From NCBI RefSeq assembly GCF_000485595.1, contig NW_014579248.1, positions 471 through 36,728 of the forward strand: a stretch of DNA of 36,258 nt, given 5' to 3'. Position numbers and translations under genes: made by a program. Under the pieces are notes generated by a model that was given only the letters and a program-made list of their open reading frames with translations, ran no database searches and was not told the DNA's origin. This document shows positions 26,217 through 35,639 of the stretch, piece by piece (positions within the stretch are counted from its first letter, which is position 1; each line of letters opens with the position of its first letter). This stretch comes from Priapulus caudatus. Taxonomy: Eukaryota; Priapulida; Priapulimorpha; Priapulimorphida; Priapulidae.

Positions 26217-27245
26217 GTATGAAAACCACCCGCCGACACATGTAACACGCACACAACCCGCAGACTGGTACTATTGATAGACCCAGCGTATGAAACATCA
26301 ACACCCGACACATTTAACACGCCACAATACATGTCTCATTGATAGAATCCAGGTAATTGAAACACACACCGCTGCACACATGTACACCTCACAACATGTA
26401 CTAATTGGTATGAACCCGGTATCAAAACAACACCCCGCAACATGGACACACGCCACACAGTGGTACTAATTGATAGAAACCCGCAGGTATGAACACACAC
26501 CGACAACATGTCACACGCACACACAATTGTATATTGATAGAACCCAGGTATGAAACACCACCCGCAAATGTGACACCCAACACATGTTACGTCATTGATT
26601 AGAACCAGGGTATTGAAACACACACCACGCATCATGCTACAAGACGCACACACATATGTACTATGACCGAAGAACCAGGTATCAACACCACCCACAACAT
26701 GTACCACGCACGCACATACTTACTATTGACTAGAACCAAGGTATGAAATCACACCACCCGCAACATGTAACACGGCACACACACGTGTAGTATTGGTAGA
26801 ACCACAGGTATCAAACACATACCCACGCACAACGTACACATGTACACACATTTACTATGATAAGAACCCATATGGTATCCAAACACTATCCACGCACTGT
26901 TACACAGCACAATCAATGTACTATTGGTTAGAACCCCAGGTATCAACCCACCGCACATGTACACACGATCACACAATGTAGTATTGATAACCCAGGGTAT
27001 GAAACACACACCCGCGACACATGTACACCCGCACACATCATAGCATGTGTACTATTTATAGAAACCCAGGTATGAAACACACCCACCGCACCACACTGCA
27101 CACGCACACACATAAATGTACTATTGTATATGAACCCAGGTATGAATAACACACCACACCCGCAATCACACACGCCACACATGTTACTATTAATTAGAAA
27201 CCCAGGTATTGAAAACACACACCACGCAGCATGTGAACACGGCAA
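26185..27245 (+). repeat. 65 bp minisatellite built from the exon F 3' end and its splice donor
   Basis: About 16 units with starts near 26200, 26270, 26337, 26402, 26468, 26532, 26594, 26660, 26722, 26790, 26855, 26920, 26982, 27052, 27121 and 27186. The core is GATAGAACCCAGGTATGAAA, i.e. the codons for DRTQ followed by the GTATGA donor, then CACACACCCGCACACATG-like sequence and a second CA-rich part ending TGTACTATT. Units are blurred by small insertions and deletions as elsewhere. The phase and order match the exon F border exactly. Confidence 0.88.
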
Positions 27246-27249
27246 AACA

Positions 27250-27251
<2 letters not shown>

Positions 27252-27284
<33 letters not shown>

Positions 27285-27331
27285 CCCCCCTCCCCCCCCC
27301 CCCCCCCGCCCCCCCCCCCCCCCCCCCCCCC

Positions 27332-27392
<61 letters not shown>

Positions 27393-27402
27393 CCCCCCCC
27401 CC
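27252..27402. repeat. Poly-C tract of about 150 bp
   Basis: Nearly pure C with about seven isolated G, T or A interruptions. The long Pro- or Gly-rich open frames across it are translations of the homopolymer and not genes. Such a run is very prone to sequencing and assembly error. Confidence 0.97.
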
Positions 27403-27708
27403 TCACGCCGCAATGTACACACGCACACACGCACGCCACGCACACACAGCACGCACAATGCACATGGTGCACCACGCACGCACGCCAGCGATACAAACAA
27501 AGCGTATTATGTAGGACCACGAATGCATCACAATAAATACCTCGATAATGGACCATGATTATATAGAAGATAAGGTAAGATATCCACCCAGTGTGTAAAA
27601 CTTAATACTCCCAATGGTATTGAGCAGAATAAGAATTATCAGGACCTCCGGGAGAGGGAAGGAGTCTCTTGATCCGACTTGAAAACACCAACAAACGGTT
27701 CTCACTAG

Positions 27709-27781
27709 CTCTCTCTACCTCCCGCTTGCATTGCCAGCGTGGAGCGTACTAATCCAATGCCAGAAGGATTCCAAAACTCAG
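27709..27781 (+). CDS. Candidate exon of unknown identity (…SVERTNPMPEGFQNS)
   Basis: Open from CACTAG to TCAG|GTGAGTGC, 73 nt, phase 0 in and phase 1 out, reading LSLPPACIASVERT and then NPMPEGFQNS. The donor is strong and the peptide is not low-complexity. Its phase fits the candidate exon starting at 28465. It would sit where the C-terminal, poorly conserved part of DOT1L is expected, but I cannot match it to that protein. The acceptor is weak and the region is noisy, so this is a suggestion only. Confidence 0.25.
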
Positions 27782-27884
27782 GTGAGTGCAGTCTCGGTTG
27801 GCAGCTCGAGTATAGCAACGTTGTATGTCATCGTTGCCGCCGGGCCATTATGACTGCTGCGTAACACACCCTCCCGTGGCGTGT

Positions 27885-28030
27885 CGTGCATGCGTCTGCA
27901 TGTGTGTGTGTCTGTGCATATGTGTGTGGGTGCGTTGCGTGCGTTGCGATCCCTGCGTGCTGTGCTGTGTTGTGTGTGTGTGGCGGGCTCGTGATGTGTG
28001 TGTGTGTGCGTGCCAGTGCGGCTATGTGTT
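27885..28030. repeat. TG-rich low-complexity tract
   Basis: TGTGTGTG and TGCGTGCG runs after the candidate donor at 27782. Open frames here are Cys/Val-rich artefacts. Confidence 0.85.
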
Positions 28031-28194
28031 GTCATGTTAGAGATTTATTAGTGTATCTGCTTTATGTTTGAATGCTGAGGATATAGTTATGCACATGGTT
28101 ATGTAGGATGCAGACGGTGTGTGTGTAACATGTAACGAGAGATATACATGTTAGATGTAGATGTGTACTCTGTAACATGAGATATAGATTGATG

Positions 28195-28435
28195 CATGAT
28201 GACTATGTAATGATGATGTGATGGTGAATGATGGTGATGCGATGAATGATGGTATGATGGACGGATTGGTGAATGGTCATGTATGATGATGATGGTGATG
28301 AGTGATGGTCATGTGACGTATAGGTGATGGTGTATTGATGTTGATGATGATAGATGATGATTGATGATGATGATGATGATGATGCATGATAATGATGATG
28401 ATACATTAAATGATGATGATGATAGACTTGATTAG
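28195..28435. repeat. GAT trinucleotide repeat
   Basis: GATGATGGTGATGATG-type microsatellite with interruptions, followed within 30 bp by a candidate acceptor (GGTTACAG). Confidence 0.9.
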
Positions 28436-28464
28436 ATGTTGCATGGTGATGTTTATGGTTACAG

Positions 28465-28680
28465 GAATGGGTAGTGATAGTGGAATGCCGCATTATGATA
28501 CTGATTTAAGGAGCAGTAAGAAGAGCAACGGAATATGCCGAAAACTTACACCGAGGCGGTGCACACCGACAGCGCAACGCGCGACGCAGCAATAGCAACC
28601 AACGTGAGTACCGTTCAGCTCTCCGCAGCACACGCCATCAAGGACAAGGAGAACAACGCCGCGAGCCCCCTGTCGCACCC

Positions 28681-28712
<32 letters not shown>

Positions 28713-28830
28713 CGCAGCAGCGCAGGATGGGAGCTGCTGCTGCATGCCGGCGCTCACACTCGACGGAGAGCGCTGTCGGTGTTTGCCGAGCGGAGCGGCG
28801 GTGCTAACACGCAGCTCACGAGCTTCACCG
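28465..28830 (+). CDS. Candidate exon with polyglutamine, frame-broken, identity unknown
   Basis: After GGTTACAG a phase-1 frame reads GMGSDSGMPHYDTDLRSSKK and then SNG. A second frame then takes over from 28535 (MPKTYTEAVHTDSATRD, then STVQLSAAHAIKDKENNAAS), continuing into a CAG-rich stretch at 28681-28722 that encodes Gln repeats, up to a stop after RAERRC. A single small insertion near 28530 would explain the switch. Polar, low-complexity sequence with polyQ suits the C-terminal tail of a chromatin protein such as DOT1L, but this is inference from position only. Further coding after 28830 in another frame cannot be judged. Confidence 0.35.
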
Positions 28831-29240
28831 ACGTCGACACGTTCCAACGCTAACTCCCACTCGACTCCACGGACTTCACCCACGTCCGTAGACTCTGTTC
28901 TCGCTCAACGGATGAGCTGCTGGTGGGTCATACGGTTTCGCCACGGCGAGTCGCACACGACGCACCTCGGGGCGTCGATATCTCCCAGGAGGAAACTCTC
29001 CGGACGCGAAATAACGCTTATGAGGATAGGTTTTTTTAATATACATATTTGGCATATTCTTCATTTATAAAATACAATATTTTTAAATTTCTCCTTTGCA
29101 GCATGTCACTTGGATTAAAAAAAAACAGTAAAATAGTGACTATCTAAACTGCATTTTTCAGAGGGTTAAGCTTTCTCGAATGGTCCAATACGTAAACTGC
29201 CCAGATCTAATGGGGTAGTTGCCCTAAAACTGCCGTGTGA
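28831..29240. other. No clear feature
   Basis: Starts with GC-rich, Ser/Thr/Arg-coding sequence that could be a continuation of the previous candidate in a shifted frame and turns AT-rich after 29030. No motif recognised. Confidence 0.4.
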
Positions 29241-29284
29241 TTTGTTTGTAGACGAGTCGCCTCCGCTCCACTGCGCAATACTTC

Positions 29285-29865
29285 CCAGCGATTCTTGCGG
29301 TGGCCCTGCTCTGTAGAGAGTGGCGATCTGCTATGTATAGAGTTGCTGCTCTGTAGGAGTGGTCTCCTTTAGAGGTGGCTGCTCTGCCAGAGGGTGGCTC
29401 TCTGTTAGAGGTGACTGGCTCTTGAGCAGGTGGTTGCTCTTTTAGCAGGCGTTGCTTCTGTTAGAGGTGGCTACTTGTTAGCTCGATGGCTGCTCTCTAG
29501 TAGGTGGCTGCTCTGTGTTGAGAGGTGGATGCTCTGCGGTAGAGAGGGCTGCTCTCTAGAGCGTGCTGTCTGCATGAGGTGGCTGCCTGCAGAGGTGGTT
29601 GTCTGTAGAGGGTGGCTTGCTTGAGAGGTGGCTGCCTCTCTAGGAGGTGGTCTCCCTGCAGAGGCCGGCTTGTCTCTGCCATGAGGCATAGTGCTCTGTA
29701 GAGGCGGCTGCTCTGTATGAGGCGGCTGCTCTTAGAGGTGGCTATGCTCTGCAGAGGCGAGCTGCCTGGAGCGGTCGGCTGTCTGTAGGGAAGTGGCTGC
29801 GTCTGTATGAGGTGGTGCTCTGTAGCGGTAGGTGCTCTGTAGAGGATGAAGTCTGTCGTCGCCGT
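29285..29865. repeat. 17-18 bp minisatellite AGAGGTGGCTGCTCTGT
   Basis: About 33 blurred units of AGAGGTGGCTGCTCTGT. It begins directly at the end of a short open stretch (29253-29312, ESPPLHCAILPSDSCGGPAL) that follows GTTTGTAG, so this array may also start at an exon end, but its GTGGCT is a poor donor. Confidence 0.85.
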
Positions 29866-29941
29866 CTCTGACTCGTTACCCTCACAACTTGCTGCCGAAT
29901 ACACGACCACTCACCCGCCAATGCTGTGTTCGTGGTTTTAG

Positions 29942-30049
29942 TGGATTTCGGACATCGAGACGAGAACGGAAGTGGAACAAGCTTCGGACCCGGCCGCCGA
30001 AAACTAACGCTCTGAGAGAGGAGAGTCCTACGATCTAGCGCGCCTTGAG
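29942..30049 (+). CDS. Candidate exon of unknown identity (WISDIETRTEVEQ…)
   Basis: 108 nt, exactly 36 codons, between GGTTTTAG and GAG|GTACGT. It reads WISDIETRTEVEQASDPAAE, then N, a TAA, then RSERGESYDLARLE in the same frame up to the donor. One base error in the TAA codon would give an intact exon; a real stop would make this a last exon or a non-coding coincidence. Composition is acidic and polar and not repeat-like. The 3' end (GAGAGTCCTACG...CTTGAG|GTACGTG) is the seed of the following minisatellite. Confidence 0.4.
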
Positions 30050-30410
30050 GTACGTGAGGGATGCCGAGGAGGAGGGGATGAAGATAGGGAGAGGGAGGGG
30101 GAGGGAGGAAGCGAGGGGAGTAGAGAGATAGAGTCTACAGATAGCTCGCTGAGGTAAGTGAGTGCAGGGAGGGGCGTATGAAGATGCGGAGAGGAGGAGG
30201 AGAGGAGGGCATGAAGATGGAAGATGAGGAGGAGGAGGTAAGGAGAGGAGGAGAGGAGAGTCTACAATGTATGACGCGCCTGAGGTACCGTTAGAGGGAG
30301 TGCGAGGAGGGGATGAAGAATGGGGGAGAAGAGGGAGGGAGGTAGGTGGGAGGGAGGGCAGGATCAAGGGCAACGTGGCCCCGCAGGATACCATTTGAGG
30401 TGCGAGGAGG
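30020..30410 (+). repeat. Purine-rich minisatellite with exon end and donor in each unit
   Basis: Three to four units beginning near 30020, 30128, 30257 and perhaps 30385. Each holds GAGTCTAC or GAGTCCTAC, a CGCGCCTGAG-like piece and a donor-like GGTACGTGAG or GGTAAGTGAG, then GGGAGTGCGAGGAGGGGATG and GA-rich filler of variable length. Confidence 0.7.
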
Positions 30411-30720
30411 AGGGGGCAGCAGTGCTGTGTGACTGTGTTGTGTGTCGTGATGCCGGATGCGTCGCGTGGTTGTGTGCTTGCGTGTGTGTTGCATGTGGGC
30501 CGTTCGAGTGGGGCGTGCGTGCGTGCAGCTTGCGTGGTCGCATAAGACAGAAAAACAACACAACCTCCAAAGACTGCGTAAGGACAAGACCGGGAACATG
30601 CGTGGTGCGTGCTCGTGTGCGTGCTTGCGTGTGTGCTCTGCCTGAGTGTGCTGGTGCGTCGCGTGCTTGACCTTGTGGCGTGTGTGTCATAGTGACTTCC
30701 TCGCGCTGGGCTTCGCGTTG
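30411..30720. repeat. GTGTGCGTGC-rich tract
   Basis: TGTGTG and GTGCGTGCG runs resembling the filler of the array at 31649-33748. No exon recognised. Confidence 0.6.
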
Positions 30721-31140
30721 CGTCATATATTTTAATTCTTAAATTATCATGTTATCGATGTAATGACCGTATATCGCTCACGGGTAATGTCGTATCCATG
30801 ATCACGGATAATGACTTACACTGTCACGAAATAATGAAGTTATCATGTCAATCGTGTATAATGACGTTTAGTCACACTTCCGTTCAAAACTATGTCACAA
30901 CAGTCGGTCGACCACAGATCATCGTTAAGCTGGCACAGCGGACACGGTAAGAAGCTAGCCGGCGGCGCGACGCAGATACAACGGTCAGCGTCAGAGGTCG
31001 GCCCGCGAAAGACGAACGCTGCGCGGTAAGCGCATCGCCTGAAGAAGCAGACACTGGGACGTGGACTTCCTGGAGCTAGCTGCACACACACACACCTGGG
31101 ATGACGCCAACCGATCACGCGACAAGGAAACTGGGCGTAC
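30721..31140. other. No supported gene; ATAATGACNT-type short repeats at 30760-30870
   Basis: Repeated CACGGATAATGACTTA-like words at 30775-30870 suggest a small tandem repeat. The GC-rich part after 30890 contains GCGCG|GTAAGC, which could be a donor, but I cannot define an exon around it. Confidence 0.4.
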
Positions 31141-31265
31141 CCTCCCCCCCCCCCCGCCATGAATGTCTATATAGATATTATATATATATATATACACTTG
31201 TAAAAATACTATAGTCATATAATAAGGATAAGAAGAAGAAGAACAATAATAATAATAATAGAAAT
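31141..31265. repeat. Poly-C, TA and AAT microsatellites
   Basis: C13 run at 31144-31156, (TA)n at 31176-31193, AAGAAG at 31230-31242 and (AAT)n at 31244-31259, one after another. Confidence 0.9.
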
Positions 31266-31560
31266 AATTACTAAAATACTGATAATACTTATGCTGCCTT
31301 ACTAATTACTATGCGACTACAGCTAGTGCTGCCTTGCTGGCTTACTGCTACTACCACTACTGCTAGTTAGTAGTCATGCCTCCATAACACCACCCCCGTA
31401 TCATTCACCACAATATAAACAACATCCATGCTGTTACCATGCTTGCATTATTACTTATTGATTTATATTATTTTATTATTACTGATTATTATACTATATA
31501 TTATGTACTTAACTACTAGTTCCGTGAGGATCGATGAAGTTTCCTGACTCACACGGTCAC
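31266..31560. other. No supported feature
   Basis: AT-rich sequence with scattered TACTACTGC and TTATTATT motifs; it precedes the acceptor of the next candidate exon. Confidence 0.45.
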
Positions 31561-31578
31561 ATCGGTTGCTGCTTGCAG

Positions 31579-31695
31579 AGCGTGACGAGACGCACGATAA
31601 GAACCTGATGACGATGCCATACTACGACCCGCTGCGTGTCGACGGTGGACCCACCGCTGCCTGGAGCTAGTCCACGCAGGCTGGAGCTTCAGGTG
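31579..31695 (+). CDS. Candidate exon of unknown identity (RDETHDKNLMTMPYYDPLRVDGG…)
   Basis: After GCTGCTTGCAG, a phase-1 frame reads RDETHDKNLMTMPYYDPLR and then VDGGP, after which noise sets in (TAG within a noisy unit). Using the consensus of the following array, the frame continues PPLPGAVTAGLDAFM and one base, ending at ATGG|GTGAGT. That one base plus AG at 33896 gives Glu and leads to a stop 12 codons later. The peptide is not low-complexity and the phases fit. No family recognised. It may be the C-terminus of DOT1L in this lineage or of a separate gene; sequence alone does not decide. The real 3' end of the exon is unclear because the end is amplified. Confidence 0.45.
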
Positions 31696-33748
31696 ACCAA
31701 GTGTGGTGCGGTGCGTGCGGCAGTGGACGGTGGCCCGCCGCTGCCTGGAGCTGTCACTGCAGGGCTGGATGCCTTCATGGCGTGACGTGGCATTGTGTGT
31801 GTGTGTGCGTGCTGTGTGTGGTGTGGACGTGGCCCCGCTGCCTGGGAGCTGGTCACTGCAGGCTGTGCCTTCATGGGTGAGGTGGTTGGTTCGTGCGTCC
31901 GGTAGCGTGCGTGCGTTGGGACGCGTGGGCCCGGCCGCTGCCTGGAGCTTCCTGCAAGGACTGGATGCCTTCATGCATGAGTGTTGGGTGATGTGCGGGG
32001 GGGTATGCAGTGCTGTGCGTGCGTGCAAGGGCAGGTGGGCCGCGCGCTGGAGCTGTCATGCAGGGTGGATGCTTCCATACGGTAGTGTGTGGTGTGTGTG
32101 TGCGCTGCCGTGTGTGTGGTGGACGGTTGGCCGCCGCTGCACGCATGAGCTTCACTCGCAAGGGGGACTGCTTCATGTGTTGTGAGTGATGTGCTGTTGT
32201 GGCACGGTGGCCGCAGCTGCCTGGAGCTGCTCGCACTGCATGGCTGGATGCCTTCATGGGTTGACAGTGTGTGCGTGCGTGCCGTGCTCTGTGCGCAACG
32301 TGTGGCCGCCGCTGCCTGGAAGCTGTCATGCAGCTGGCATGCCTGCATGGGTGAGTGCTTGTTGGGCAAACCAACTGGCCGGTGCGTGCGTGGCCAATCC
32401 AAAAGCAACACCACCCACGTGATGTGGACGTGCCCGCCGCTCCCTGGAGCTAGTCCACTGCAGCTGGATGACCCTTCATGGGTGAGATGTGTGCGTGCGT
32501 GCGTGCGTGTGGTGCTGGACGGGGCCCCGCCGCTGCCTGGAGCTGTCATGCAGGGCTGAGATGCCTTCAGGAGTGAGCTGAATGGTGTGTGTGTGCGTGC
32601 CGTGCATGACGGTGGGCCGACCGCTGCTGGAGTGTCACTGCAGGGACTGGATTGCCTTCAGGGTGAAGTGTGTGCGTTGCGTGCGTGCTTGCGACGGTGG
32701 CCGCCGCTGCTGGAGCTAGTCCTGCAGCGCTGGATTGTCCTTCAGGGTGCAGTGAATCACAAAGACTGTGTGTCGGTGCGTAAGCTGCGGAGTGGACGAA
32801 TGGCCCGCGCTGCTGGAGCTGTCACTGCAGGGACTGGATAGCCTTCGCGAATCAGGTGAGTGTGATATCTGTGTGTGTGCGTAGTGCGTGTGCGTCGCTG
32901 GACGGCGGCCGCCCTGCTTCCTGGAGCTGTCACTGCAGGGACTTAGGGATGACCTTCATGCGTAGTGAGTGTGTGGTGTTGACGGCATGCTGCGTGGCGG
33001 GGCCCCCGCCTGCTGACAGCTGTCATGCAGGGGCTGGATGCCTTCGATGGTCAGTGGTGAAAACCACATTGTGGTGAAAACACCACAGGCAATGTGTGTG
33101 GACGGTGGCCACGCCCTGCCGGAGCTGTCACTGCAGGGCTGGATGCCTTCATGGGTGAGTGTGTGTGTGCGTGCGTGCGTGCGTGGACGGTGGCCCGCCG
33201 CTGCCTGGACTGCTTCACTTACGCCTGCGATGCCTTCATGGGTGAGTGGTGGTGTGTTATGTGTGTGGTATGTGCCTGGACCGGTTGGCCCCGCCGCGTG
33301 CCTGGAAAGCTGTACTGCAGGGCACATGGAATGCCTTACATAGGAGTGAGTGTGTGTGCTGGGCGTAGCGTGCGTGGCCGCGCCGTAAGAGCGTTCGGAC
33401 GGTGTGCCGCCGCTGCCTGGAGCTGTCCACGTGCAGGGTGGATGCCTCTCATGGAGTGAGTGCCTGTGTGTGCTGTGCGTGTGGTGCAGGGCGTGCTCGT
33501 GAGACCGGACGGCCCGCGCTGCTGGAGCTTTCACCTGCAGGAGCTAGGATGCATTCTATGGGTGAGTGTGTGTGTGTCCTGCGTGTGTGCTGCGTGCGTG
33601 GCGACGGGCGCCGACCGCTGCCTGAGCTGTCACTACCAGCCATGGATCCTTCATGAGGCGTGCTGTGTGCTGTTAGTGATGTGCGTGTGCGTGGACGGTG
33701 GCCCGCCGCTGCCTGGAGCTGTCACTACAGCCCTGGATGCCTTCATGG
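31649..33748 (+). repeat. 98 bp minisatellite carrying an exon end and GTGAGT donor (about 21 units)
   Basis: The unit is GACGGTGGCCCGCCGCTGCC, TGGAGCTGTCACTGCAG, GGCTGGATGCCTTCATGG, then GTGAGTGTGTGTG and GCGTGCGTGC filler. The GATGCCTTCATGG part recurs about 21 times at spacings of 85-130 bp, near 31767, 31866, 31964, 32068, 32166, 32247, 32338, 32468, 32558, 32648, 32733, 32838, 32948, 33038, 33142, 33229, 33330, 33440, 33548, 33642 and 33736. The best-preserved units are at 33100-33250 and 33690-33748. Open frames across it are translations of the repeat. Confidence 0.9.
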
Positions 33749-33768
33749 GTGAGTGTGTGAGAGAAAGC

Positions 33769-33862
33769 GTTATATATATAGTTAGATATATATATATATG
33801 TATATAGTTATAGATATAGATATGTATATATATGATATAGTTATAGATATGTAATATAAGAT
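33769..33862. repeat. TA/TATAGT microsatellite
   Basis: (TA)n with TATAGTTATAGATATG variants between the last array unit and the acceptor of the terminal exon. Confidence 0.9.
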
Positions 33863-33895
33863 ATACTTTTACATGTTGTTTTACATATTTTTCAG

Positions 33896-33933
33896 AGAAC
33901 ATTGAGGCCAGGATACTTACAGATTTCATGTAG
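33896..33933 (+). CDS. Candidate terminal exon (coding part), unknown identity
   Basis: After TACATATTTTTCAG, AG completes a Glu codon with the G left by the last array unit (ATGG|GTGAGT at 33749) and the frame reads ENIEARILTDFM followed by TAG. Joined to the unit before it, this gives LDAFMENIEARILTDFM, a smooth amphipathic end. The intron is 147 bp and the acceptor has a T-rich tract. Evidence is the splice signals and phase alone. I see no convincing AATAAA soon after it. Confidence 0.4.
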
Positions 33934-34154
33934 CACATGAGGTCCGCCACAGTATCAGCATTTCAAGATGAAGACAGCTCTGACATGCAGAGAGGATAGA
34001 CTGTGCATGCGTGTGTGCGCTTGGTGGTGAGCCGTCCGTGGGACGTGCGTGCGTGCGTGCAGTGCGATGCGTGATGACATGCACCTGGCTACATGCACAA
34101 GGTCAAACACAGCATGCTAGTGACTGCAGGGTTATGAGAGAGTCTAGCATGGCA

Positions 34155-34258
34155 TGTGATTTCCCCGGCATTATCACGACGTGAGTGTAGGCGCCTCGCT
34201 CAAATTTTTCTAGCCAGCCACACAGAGATTATCTCCAAAAACACCGACCCATCGCTGA
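34155..34258. repeat. Dispersed repeat, second copy
   Basis: Diverged copy of 15960-16066: TTTCCCCGGCA, GCCTCGCTCAAATTT, CTCCAAAAACACCG and CGCTGACGAATC follow in the same order. Confidence 0.6.
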
Positions 34259-34509
34259 CGAATCACTGTTCTTCATCATAAAACTCAAATTTATTGGGAA
34301 CTGAAATCGTAAATAAGCTCATAGGAATGCATCAAATTATGGAAGACCTGAGAGAAATGCCGCGACTTTATGAGGTTTCTGAAAGTCTCAATCTTTTCCC
34401 CATCAAACCTATATAGAAAGTGATTAGGAGTGTTAGAAAGTTTGAAGTCCAAAACATGAACGGCACGTCACTGCGCACATGCGTGTATTCAAGTGACATT
34501 AGTAGTCAG

Positions 34510-34740
34510 TTCTAAATTTAGGGAATGCATACCGTGGATTAAATCGTGTGTTAAATTTAGACGGACAAAAAGAACAATTTAAATTTAGGAATCCACCATA
34601 CATTGGATAAAATACATATGTGGTGCTTTTTAAGCGCGATAAGCCATAATTCAAATTTAAATCCCCCACCGTCAGAGTAAAAGTAGTGTTCTATTAAGTC
34701 AGGACAAGCAATAGCGGCTAATTTAAATTTTAGAATCCTT
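34510..34740. repeat. AATTTAAATTTAGGAATCC-like repeats in both orientations
   Basis: AATTTAAATTTAGGAATCCA at 34577-34596, a similar AATTTAAATTTTAGAATCC at 34719-34737, shorter TAAATTTAGG pieces at 34513-34560, and the inverted form ATTCAAATTTAAAT at 34649-34662. This may be a small AT-rich element or several. Confidence 0.6.
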
Positions 34741-34799
34741 GTCATACGCAATGCGCAGTGTGTATGTTCTCGACTTACAAACACTTTCTCTATGAGTGT

Positions 34800-35096
34800 T
34801 CTCACGTATTTTACTTTTCCCGTGTGGAACCCATTGCTGACCGTCCATTCTAAGTAATATTATAACGTAATCGCGAACTCAAAAAGTGATTATGTGGTTT
34901 CAGGACTCTCATTACCAATTGGCAACATTTGTTTCCAAATTTATCTGCAGTACCGCTTGCTGAGAACCTCGAAAACTGCAAAACACACCACAATACTCCA
35001 CGCTTCCCAGAGCCTTTTGGCAGGAAACCACTTGCTATGCGTGAAGCTTATAGTGGTGCGGGAAGGCCCTTCGCATGCTAGCGCCGGAGCAGGATA
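34800..35096. other. No supported gene
   Basis: Contains a + strand open frame from 34894 after GGTTTCAG, with no recognisable motif and no supporting donor. Confidence 0.45.
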
Positions 35097-35272
35097 TTCA
35101 CTCAAACGACTCACCGTGCGTATACCACGGATTCCACTAACGTATCACGTGAGGTTACCCACGATCACTAACGATTTACCGTGCGTTACCAGCGGAAGTC
35201 ACTAAACGATCCAACCGTGGTTACCACGGCATTCACTACGAGATTCACCAGTGGTATAACCCACCACAACTG
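35097..35272. repeat. 33 bp minisatellite (about 5 units)
   Basis: Units of about 33-37 bp containing CACTAACGATTCACCGTG and GTTACCACGGATT, seen from 35097, 35132, 35167, 35200 and 35234 with small differences. Confidence 0.8.
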
Positions 35273-35534
35273 GTCAAATGTTTATGTGACGCTATAAAAT
35301 GCCGGAAAAGACTGGATGAGTCCAATTAAGTGACTGTCACGACCATCAATTATACGCGATAATCGATGTTGAACAGCTGGCTCGAACCAAGCGCTTGTTA
35401 TTCAAAATCCCAATAATCGATTGTCATCAAAAAAAAAAAAAAACAGTATACTAAACATATATATCATTTATGATATTAAACTGTGTGCGCAAAATGTGTT
35501 GCACGTGATGCATTCATGTGGTATAAATAATATA

Positions 35535-35632
35535 CAGTCGACCTCACCTAAGTCGATACGGCTGTCGAAAAAAAAGCAATCGACTTACGCAAGGGATTTC
35601 GAGTTCTAAGTTTTTATCGACTTAAAGTAAAC
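35535..35632. mobile_element. Possible end of a pogo/Tc1-mariner type DNA transposon or MITE
   Basis: The sequence CAGTCGACCTCACCTAAGTC directly after a TA dinucleotide (35533-35534) looks like the terminal repeats of pogo-like elements, which begin with CAGT and insert at TA. ATCGACTT words repeat inside in both orientations. I cannot find the second terminus, so the element may be truncated or the match fortuitous. Confidence 0.3.
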
Positions 35633-35639
35633 TGTCATG

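Larger units (their letters stand above)
23034..26230 (+). repeat. 3.2 kb duplicated segment, unit 2
   Basis: Second copy of 19862-23036. The junction lies in CACCCACCATTAGTCAGTTC: bases before CCATTAG belong to the intron after exon F, bases after it to the start of unit 1 (ATCCATTAGTTCAGTTC), so the join has about 8 bp of microhomology. Small insertions and deletions are frequent, including in exon F'. Confidence 0.85.

Noticed and set aside
26943-27558. Pro- and Gly-rich open frames of 100-185 codons
   Set aside because: Produced by the poly-C tract and the CA-rich minisatellite; open in all frames of both strands.
31549-33950. Open frames up to 192 codons across the 98 bp array
   Set aside because: Repeat-unit translations on both strands. 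Only the frame that fits the flanking splice signals was kept as a candidate.
35097-35272. CRISPR-like array
   Set aside because: Units are contiguous with no unique spacers of constant length, and the genome is eukaryotic; it is a minisatellite.
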